Source: JAXGPF01 sp964650945 (GTDB lineage: Bacteria > Verrucomicrobiota > Kiritimatiellia > JAAZAB01). Taken from it: a stretch of DNA of 46,149 nt. Below are positions 40,740 through 46,149 of this stretch, piece by piece. Numbering within the stretch: position 1 is the stretch's first letter; the number at the start of each line of letters is the position of its first letter. The notes beneath the pieces were generated by a model, which searched no databases, was not told the origin of the DNA, and saw nothing but the letters and a program-made list of their open reading frames with translations. The stretch spans positions 1 to 46,149 of the forward strand of contig CAZYXU010000014.1 of the NCBI GenBank assembly GCA_964650945.1. The letters are read 5' to 3'. The position numbers were made by a program, and so were the translations under genes.

Positions 40740-43328
40740 ATGAAAGTTTTTTTTGCCGTTGATAATTTTGCGCCCGCGCCGCATCCCGCCTGGCCGGTGC
40801 AGGGCGGCATCCCTTTGCCCCGCGGCGCCGTCCGGCCGGATGCCGCTTTCAAGGTGACCGGCCGCGGCGGACGGCCGGTGGCGGATTGCGAAGTCAAGCT
40901 TACCGGGTATTGGCCGGATGGCTCGGTCAAATGGGTGCTGGTCAGCTTGAACGCCGCCTTGCCGGGGGCCGGACGCAGCGCCTATTATTTGCATGCCGCC
41001 CGCCCCGCCGGCCCGCATAAGCCGCAATGCCGGCCGCTGGCATGGCAGGATGGCAAACGCATTAACGTGGATACCGGCCTGATCCGGCTGACAATCAACC
41101 GCCGCCGGGCCAATCTTTTCGAATCGTTGGCATTGCTGGATCGCGGCCGGGAAATTCCCGTGACCGCCGCCAGGTCGCACGCCGGCCTTTTCGCGGAACT
41201 GCAACGCCGCCGGGGCGGGCGGGTTGGCCGGGAAGAATTTGACGCCAACGCCGATCGTAAAATATTTTCCGCGGAGTTGGAAAGCGCCGGCGCGCACCGG
41301 GCCGTGATCCGTCTGCGCGGCGCGCATGTCAGTTCCGCCGGCAAAAGTTTCGCTCCGTATGATATGCGGATTTACGCCTACCGCCATTCAAGCTTGCTGC
41401 GCATCGTGCATTCCTTCGTGTATGACGGCGAGCCGCGGCGCGATTTCCTGGATGCCATCGGCCTGCGTTTGTTTTGCGGCGCTGCCGGTGTGCAGGGCTA
41501 TACTATGGGCGGCGAATCGGGCGGCGGCTTTTACACGGAATACGCCGGAAGCCCGCAGTGGCCGCGCTGGCGGCATGGACTGCTCTGGCAGGATGCCAGC
41601 GGGCATTATGCCATGCGCAAATGCGTGGACCGGGAACGCAATTCCTGGGTGACAATCCAGGAAGGCGCGCAATCCCAGGGCTGGGCCGCCCTGCATACCG
41701 ATCAATTCCAAGCCGCGGTAATCCTGCGCAATTGCTGGCAGGAAGCGCCCAAGTCCATCGCCATTGACGCGGCCCAGGGTTCGATGACCGCGTCGTTTTA
41801 CGCCGGCCATGGCCGTCCGCTGGATTTGAGGCGTTACGCGGATGACGCCTTCGGTTATCTTTACGAAACAATCGTTCCCCCGGCCGGATTCCAGCGCCAT
41901 ATCCTGCCGCCGGCGCAGGCGGATTACCCGCCCGTGCCGTTCGATCATGACCGGTTCAACGCCCGTTATATCGGCAAAACCACGGAACTGTTCCTGGACT
42001 TCGCCGCCGCCGGGGTGCCGGCCGCCGCCGGGGTGCCGGCCGCCGCTGGAGTGCCAGCCGCCGCTGGAGTGCCGGCCGCCGCCGTATCGCCGGCGGATTG
42101 GCCGGCCGGTGTCGCCGCCCTGTGCCAGCGCCCGCCGCTTTTGCGCGCGCCGGCGGATTGGGTGGCGGCCACCGGCGTGTTTGGCAATTACGCGGTTTTG
42201 CCCGCCGGTGCGGCGGGCGGGAAACCTGCGGCATACCTGCGGCAATGCGCTGATTTCATGCCTGGCGAACAGGCGTATCGGCGCTGGTATGGATTCATGG
42301 ATTATGGCGATGTCATGCATAGTTTCGATCTGGCGCGGGATTGCTGGCGTTTCGACCAGGGCGGCTACGCCTGGAACAATAACGAAGGCATGATCTGCGA
42401 GGGCGCCTGGATGGGCTACCTCGCCACCGGCGATGAGCGCCTATTCCGTTTCAGCGAGGCCATGACCCGCCATGTCGGCGACGTGGACCGCCATCATGCC
42501 GGACTCCTCGCCGGCTGCGGCATCCGGCATAATGTGAATCACTGGGGTTGCGCCGACCGCGAACGCCGGATGACCATCGCGCTCAATAAACGCATTTATT
42601 ATTTCCTTTCGGGCGATGAACACACGCTCGACCTGGCGCGCGCCAGTTACGACGCACTGGCCGCGCTGCCGCCCGGCCGCTTCGGCATGATGGACCTGGG
42701 TGTGGCCGGCGCCTCGTTGCTCCTGCTGTGGGAAACCACGGGCGCGGCCCGATATGGAAATTTGTTGCGGAGGCTGACCGAGTCAATGTGTTGCCGGTGG
42801 GAAAATCCCCATGGATTCCCGGCCGCCATGGAGATGAATTTTAAAAATTGCGCTGGCTGCGCCCGGCCCGGTTCATCCCCCCTGGCATCCTTTTTCGTCA
42901 CCATGTTCGGCCCCTTGACGCTGCTGTTGGACACTGTCAAGTTAACCGAGTCCGCCGCCGTGCATGATAAATTGCTCAAATTCGCCGAGTTGTTATTGTT
43001 GCCGCATGCGCGGGCGCTGGCTTATCAGCCGGCTTTGCCCGGCACGACCGGCCTGGAAATGATACGTCCCGCCGCCTATGCCTGGCGCGCCACCGGCGAC
43101 AAGCGTTACCGCAAATGTCTTGACCGCGCCCTGGCGTCGCGGCCGGTGTGGTTTGAAACGCGCGGCGTAACGGGCGGCCTGGCAGGTCCATCGCACCTGG
43201 TGCCGCGGACAAAAAACCTGCCCAATCCTTACGCCGATGGCGGCGAGAAAGGGCATACCCTCAGAATGGGCAATGCCCTAATGAATATTCCATTCGGCCT
43301 GGCAGCGATTATTAGGAACAATCCATGA
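40740..43328 (+). CDS. PcRGLX/YetA-like protein, putative exo-rhamnogalacturonan lyase (PL26-like)
   Basis: An 862-residue protein resembling the PcRGLX/YetA family, which includes exo-rhamnogalacturonan lyases. The N-terminal domain has the typical start PVQGGIPLPRGAVRPDAAFK and the motif LTGYWPDGSVKWVLVSLN. The central domain follows (RIVHSFVYDGEPRRDFLDAI). The helical toroid holds AWNNNEGMICEGAWMGYL, HVGDVDRHHAG and RHNVNHWGCADRERRM, which align with the conserved His/Arg-rich catalytic region. A four- to five-fold AAGVPA repeat interrupts it near residues 423-452, between domains. There is no signal peptide, so it may act inside the cell. No ribosome binding site is evident before ATG 40740. 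Activity on rhamnogalacturonan is inference from the family. Confidence 0.72.
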   Translation: MKVFFAVDNFAPAPHPAWPVQGGIPLPRGAVRPDAAFKVTGRGGRPVADCEVKLTGYWPDGSVKWVLVSLNAALPGAGRSAYYLHAARPAGPHKPQCRPLAWQDGKRINVDTGLIRLTINRRRANLFESLALLDRGREIPVTAARSHAGLFAELQRRRGGRVGREEFDANADRKIFSAELESAGAHRAVIRLRGAHVSSAGKSFAPYDMRIYAYRHSSLLRIVHSFVYDGEPRRDFLDAIGLRLFCGAAGVQGYTMGGESGGGFYTEYAGSPQWPRWRHGLLWQDASGHYAMRKCVDRERNSWVTIQEGAQSQGWAALHTDQFQAAVILRNCWQEAPKSIAIDAAQGSMTASFYAGHGRPLDLRRYADDAFGYLYETIVPPAGFQRHILPPAQADYPPVPFDHDRFNARYIGKTTELFLDFAAAGVPAAAGVPAAAGVPAAAGVPAAAVSPADWPAGVAALCQRPPLLRAPADWVAATGVFGNYAVLPAGAAGGKPAAYLRQCADFMPGEQAYRRWYGFMDYGDVMHSFDLARDCWRFDQGGYAWNNNEGMICEGAWMGYLATGDERLFRFSEAMTRHVGDVDRHHAGLLAGCGIRHNVNHWGCADRERRMTIALNKRIYYFLSGDEHTLDLARASYDALAALPPGRFGMMDLGVAGASLLLLWETTGAARYGNLLRRLTESMCCRWENPHGFPAAMEMNFKNCAGCARPGSSPLASFFVTMFGPLTLLLDTVKLTESAAVHDKLLKFAELLLLPHARALAYQPALPGTTGLEMIRPAAYAWRATGDKRYRKCLDRALASRPVWFETRGVTGGLAGPSHLVPRTKNLPNPYADGGEKGHTLRMGNALMNIPFGLAAIIRNNP
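42006..42095. repeat. 18-bp in-frame minisatellite, four copies plus a degenerate fifth (AAGVPA repeat)
   Basis: Copies GCCGCCGGGGTGCCGGCC (two) and GCCGCTGGAGTGCC-type (two) run from 42006 to 42077, followed by a decayed copy to 42095. They code for AAGVPA in the lyase-like gene. The peptide matches the AGVPAG repeat of the glycosidase gene at 19531-21411, more than 20 kb away on the other strand. Confidence 0.9.
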
Positions 43329-43410
43329 CCCATCGTGAACAGATTGCATGTTTTATTGTTTGAATGCGGATTTAAAGGTTAATGTTCACATCAAATCGGG
43401 AGATTCAGTT

Positions 43411-45048
43411 ATGCGTGCCAATAAAATTGTTTACCTTTGGATTGCAGGCATTTCCCTGGGCGGAATTGTGGGCAACCTGCCGGCCGACCGTTTCGTGGTT
43501 GAGCCGGGCACGCCGGGGGTGATTCCCGGTACGCCCTACAACACCTGGACCAACGCTTCCACCAACATCCAGACCGCAATCAATGCCGCGGCCGCCGGTG
43601 AAACCGTCTGGGTGTCGAACGGGACGTATTATCTGAACACTGCCATTTCCCTCGGCACGGCGATCACCCTGAAGGGGTTGAACGGCGCTTCCAATACATT
43701 TGTAGACGGCAATCAAGCTACCCGCTGCGTGCATGCCAATCATGCCGGTTGCGTCATTGACGGTTTGACGCTCCAAAACGGACGCGACCCGGTTTATGCC
43801 AGCGGTATCCGGCTTGAAAAAGGCACCCTGTCCAATTGCCGGGTGATCAGCAATACGGCTGGCTTGAATGCCGGAATAAACTTGGGCGGGGCCTGCACGG
43901 TAAGCTGCTGTGAGATTAAATTCAACATGGCCACAAACATCAGCGGCGGCAATGGTGGCGGGATCGGCGGCGGCGCGGTGGGCAGCCGGGTGGAAAACTC
44001 GCTGATTCAGGAAAATTTCGCTTACGATTATGGCGGCGGAGTTTATCTGGCCAACGGCATTATGAGCAATTGCACGGTCATGGCGAACTCCAACTCCGCC
44101 CGCGGCGGCGGCGGGATAGCGGTGTATGATTCGGCAATCGTACAGAATTGCCGGATCAGCAATAATTGGACAAAAGCTTCCGGCGGCGGCTGCCGGATCG
44201 CCGGCGGCGGCGTCATTACCAACTCGCTCATCAGCAGCAACTGGGCGAACCAATATGGCGGCGGCGCATGGATTCTGGCCGGCGCCGCCAACGCCCTGCA
44301 TGGCTGCGTCATCAGCAACAACAATTCCGGCGTCAACGGCAGCGGCATATCCGCGGACAACGGCGGCGGCCGGGCATATAATTGCCAGATTGTCAACAAC
44401 CACGGCAATTACGCCCTTTATTCTTACGACAGTTTTAACGTGTTTGCCAATTGCCGGATCATGAACAATACCAACAGCGGCGTGCATACGCGGTTTTATG
44501 GCATTTTCAGCAATTGCGTTATTGCCGGCAACAGCAATGTCGGCGTTTACATGGAATCGGGCGGAAAAGTGCGGAATTCCCTCGTCTGCAACAACAGCCG
44601 GGGCATGGTTTTGTCGACCATTGGAACTTATACCGGGTTTGTGGATTCCTGCACCATCGCCGGGAATACCTATGCCGGCGGTCCCGGCGGACTGATCATT
44701 TCCGGGGCAATCCCGCCTCAGTCGCTGACCAATAACATTATTTACGGAAATACACTGGCGGATATTTCCGCCGGCGGGGCCGCCACCAACGCTTTCGTGA
44801 ATTGCTGCGCCAATTTTTCTTCTTTCACGCCGGGGTACGGCAACCTGACCAACGATCCGATATTAGTCAACCCGGCCGCTGCCGACTACCGGTTGTCGAG
44901 GGGATCCCCCTGCATCAATGCCGGCGTGAATATGGACTGGATGAATAGCGCGCTGGATATGGACGCCCGGCGGCGCATCCGCGACCTGGCGGTGGATATG
45001 GGATGTTATGAATTCATCCACGCCGGCACGATCATCGGGGTACATTGA
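43411..45048 (+). CDS. Secreted right-handed beta-helix repeat protein (paralogue)
   Basis: A 545-residue exported protein. MRANKIVYLWIAGISLGGIV then GNLPADRF is the signal peptide. The mature start (WTNASTNIQTAINAAAAG, then ETVWVSNGTYYL) is nearly the same as in the protein coded at 11350-12585, and both end with a DMGCYE motif. In between are many beta-helix coils (NCRVISNTAGLNAG, CTVMANSNSARGGGGIAVYD, CRISNNWTKASGGGC). GGAG lies 8 bases before ATG 43411. It follows the lyase-like gene after 82 bases and may bind or process the same polymer. No catalytic residues are assigned. Confidence 0.85.
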   Translation: MRANKIVYLWIAGISLGGIVGNLPADRFVVEPGTPGVIPGTPYNTWTNASTNIQTAINAAAAGETVWVSNGTYYLNTAISLGTAITLKGLNGASNTFVDGNQATRCVHANHAGCVIDGLTLQNGRDPVYASGIRLEKGTLSNCRVISNTAGLNAGINLGGACTVSCCEIKFNMATNISGGNGGGIGGGAVGSRVENSLIQENFAYDYGGGVYLANGIMSNCTVMANSNSARGGGGIAVYDSAIVQNCRISNNWTKASGGGCRIAGGGVITNSLISSNWANQYGGGAWILAGAANALHGCVISNNNSGVNGSGISADNGGGRAYNCQIVNNHGNYALYSYDSFNVFANCRIMNNTNSGVHTRFYGIFSNCVIAGNSNVGVYMESGGKVRNSLVCNNSRGMVLSTIGTYTGFVDSCTIAGNTYAGGPGGLIISGAIPPQSLTNNIIYGNTLADISAGGAATNAFVNCCANFSSFTPGYGNLTNDPILVNPAAADYRLSRGSPCINAGVNMDWMNSALDMDARRRIRDLAVDMGCYEFIHAGTIIGVH

Positions 45049-45159
45049 CTGGCAACCAGTTTTTACAAATTTCTCGCCAGATGTTCCATTGCCTCCTGCC
45101 AGGCAATCAATTATGTTGGCGACAGTGTTTCCAAGAATTATTTATCGCGCCAGGATATA

Positions 45160-45972
45160 GTGACAAGCAATCACATCAGACTATCAATCGCTTACGCGTC
45201 AATCATGCTCGCGGGCGCAATCGCCGCCGCCGGGTGGGCGGACGAATCCCGGGTCTTGACCAACGCCTGCGAATTGGATTTGGGCTCATACCGGGCGGTG
45301 GTCGAACCTAATGGAGTTTTGCGCGCAATTTACGTGGAATCCAATCAAGCCGCCGGCGCGGTGGCGCTGGTGGCCTATCCATCAGACCAAAACGCCTATT
45401 ATAACCAGGCGGCCGCGGTCGCCGGCAGTTCAAACATGCCGGCCGGCGCGTTATTGGCGGTAGTATCCAACCTGACAACGGTATGCGCCGCCGGCCGGCA
45501 CACGGATCGGGACGGCCAACCGGTCTTCCAGTATCAATCCCGGCTGGTTTTCCATCCCGCCGGCCTGGTGAATATGGAATACCAGATCAGCCATGTCCGC
45601 GATGGGCGATGGCGAGCTTACGGGCCGTCATTGATGGTGAACTGCCCGACCAACGGGCCGGAAAATGGCTGGGTGTCGGAATCGGCGGCGGAAGTCAGGT
45701 ATGGTTTTTTCGGGGGCAAGCCGGTCTGCGTGGAAGCGTCCAGCGTGCGCGTGGAAACACAAGCCGGTGTTGTGAATTTTACGGCCGGCGCCGGAAGCTT
45801 TTTGCGGGGCGACCCCGGCCAGGGAAATTTTTACGTTCATTCGCTGCCGCGCGATCCGGCAACGGCAGCCGGCATGCAACAGACGCTCAAACTGACCATT
45901 AAAATGCCGGCGCGGCATAAGCCTCTTCCGGCAAAATCAAAAACCAATGAATTGAATAAACAAAAAAGGTAG
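45160..45972 (+). CDS. Secreted protein of unknown function
   Basis: A 270-residue protein that I do not recognise. The N-terminus (RLSIAYASIMLAGAIAAAGW then ADES) is a signal peptide. The mature part is beta-rich (ELDLGSYRAVVEPNGVLRAI, SRLVFHPAGLVNMEYQISHV, GVVNFTAGAGSFLRGDPGQG) and might be a jelly-roll or galactose-mutarotase-like fold, but that is a guess. The C-terminal 25 residues are Lys-rich (KMPARHKPLPAKSKTNELNK). GTG 45160 is the start, with AGGA about 4 bases upstream. It follows the beta-helix gene after 111 bases on the same strand and is followed by two palindromic repeats. Confidence 0.6.
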   Translation: MTSNHIRLSIAYASIMLAGAIAAAGWADESRVLTNACELDLGSYRAVVEPNGVLRAIYVESNQAAGAVALVAYPSDQNAYYNQAAAVAGSSNMPAGALLAVVSNLTTVCAAGRHTDRDGQPVFQYQSRLVFHPAGLVNMEYQISHVRDGRWRAYGPSLMVNCPTNGPENGWVSESAAEVRYGFFGGKPVCVEASSVRVETQAGVVNFTAGAGSFLRGDPGQGNFYVHSLPRDPATAAGMQQTLKLTIKMPARHKPLPAKSKTNELNKQKR

Positions 45973-46020
45973 GGCGCGCAGTGCCGCCAGCGCGATCCAC
46001 GCCTTGCGTCCGTTCCGGAC

Positions 46021-46070
46021 TGTAGTAGCGCCACGGCGTGGCGCATGCCGAACACCGTTCGGCTACTACA
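46021..46070. repeat. Three-way-junction palindrome, copy 1
   Basis: A 50-base element bounded by TGTAGTAG and CTACTACA, 8-base inverted ends. Inside are two perfect hairpins: GCGCCAC-GGC-GTGGCGC (46028-46044) and GCCGAAC-ACC-GTTCGGC (46047-46063), each with a 7-bp stem. As single strand it would fold into a three-way junction. It lies in the gap after the gene ending at 45972. Confidence 0.85.
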
Positions 46071-46078
46071 TTTCCGGT

Positions 46079-46127
46079 TGTAGTAGTGCCACGGCGTGGC
46101 GCATCCGGAAGCCGTTCGGCTACTACA
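46079..46127. repeat. Three-way-junction palindrome, copy 2
   Basis: A 49-base second copy in the same orientation, 8 bases after copy 1. The end arms TGTAGTAG/CTACTACA and the first hairpin are kept (one G-T pair replaces a G-C pair), while the second hairpin has drifted. The paired, diverged copies suggest a REP-like dispersed family. Confidence 0.85.
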
Positions 46128-46149
46128 TGAACGGCGGCCAGGGCCTGAC

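Overview
This 46 kb window is GC-rich chromosomal DNA from a Gram-negative bacterium. LPS genes (kdsA, kdsB, hldA, lptA/B/C/G) show an outer membrane. An HPr carrying both phosphorylation sites with HPr kinase, very large fused ABC sugar transporters, right-handed beta-helix secreted proteins and unusual glycoside hydrolases together suggest the PVC superphylum, most likely Kiritimatiellota or Lentisphaerota. That placement is inference; no rRNA or phylogenetic marker comparison was possible. One 10-N assembly gap lies at 3505-3514.

Layout. (1) 1-3003, plus strand: the tail of an unidentified gene, a STAS-domain protein and a four-domain CoA-disulfide reductase/rhodanese/TusA/DsrE fusion. (2) 2992-23374, all minus strand: a roughly 20 kb carbohydrate-utilisation locus. 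In transcription order it holds a GntR/LacI-type hybrid regulator, an M55 D-aminopeptidase, a clan GH-D-like glycosidase, a secreted GH-A glycosidase with carbohydrate-binding domains, a cytoplasmic TIM-barrel glycosidase-like protein, a LamG/CBM-like secreted protein, a beta-helix secreted protein, a two-domain esterase, and an ABC importer. The importer consists of a substrate-binding-protein/permease fusion, a permease with a giant extracytoplasmic loop, and an MsmX/UgpC-type ATPase. (3) 23524-38413, minus strand: a housekeeping/envelope cluster read yggS-proC-DUF3108-hldA-kdsB-kdsA-lptC-lptA-lptB-hpf-hprK-ptsH-ptsI, then metK-ahcY-lptG. (4) 38477-40295: rluA-type gene on plus, nth and infA on minus. 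(5) 40740-45972, plus strand: a PcRGLX/YetA-like (exo-rhamnogalacturonan lyase-like) enzyme, a second beta-helix protein paralogous to the one at 11350, and a secreted protein of unknown function.

How they work together. Secreted enzymes and binding proteins of region 2 would attack a decorated polysaccharide. The ABC importer would bring in oligosaccharides, and cytoplasmic esterase and glycosidases would finish degradation under the hybrid repressor. HprK/HPr/EI without any visible EII points to a regulatory rather than transport PTS.

The most unusual content is repetitive: an 18-bp minisatellite family expanded in frame inside three different enzyme genes and apparently in both orientations; heptanucleotide arrays (GTGTTCR and AGYCTRC types) in gene gaps, one of which supplies the stop codon of hldA; a 177-bp hairpin-capped inverted-repeat element between infA and the lyase-like gene; and two three-way-junction palindromes at the right edge. 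These, and the permease loop carrying GH42-like segments, are the best candidates for something undescribed.
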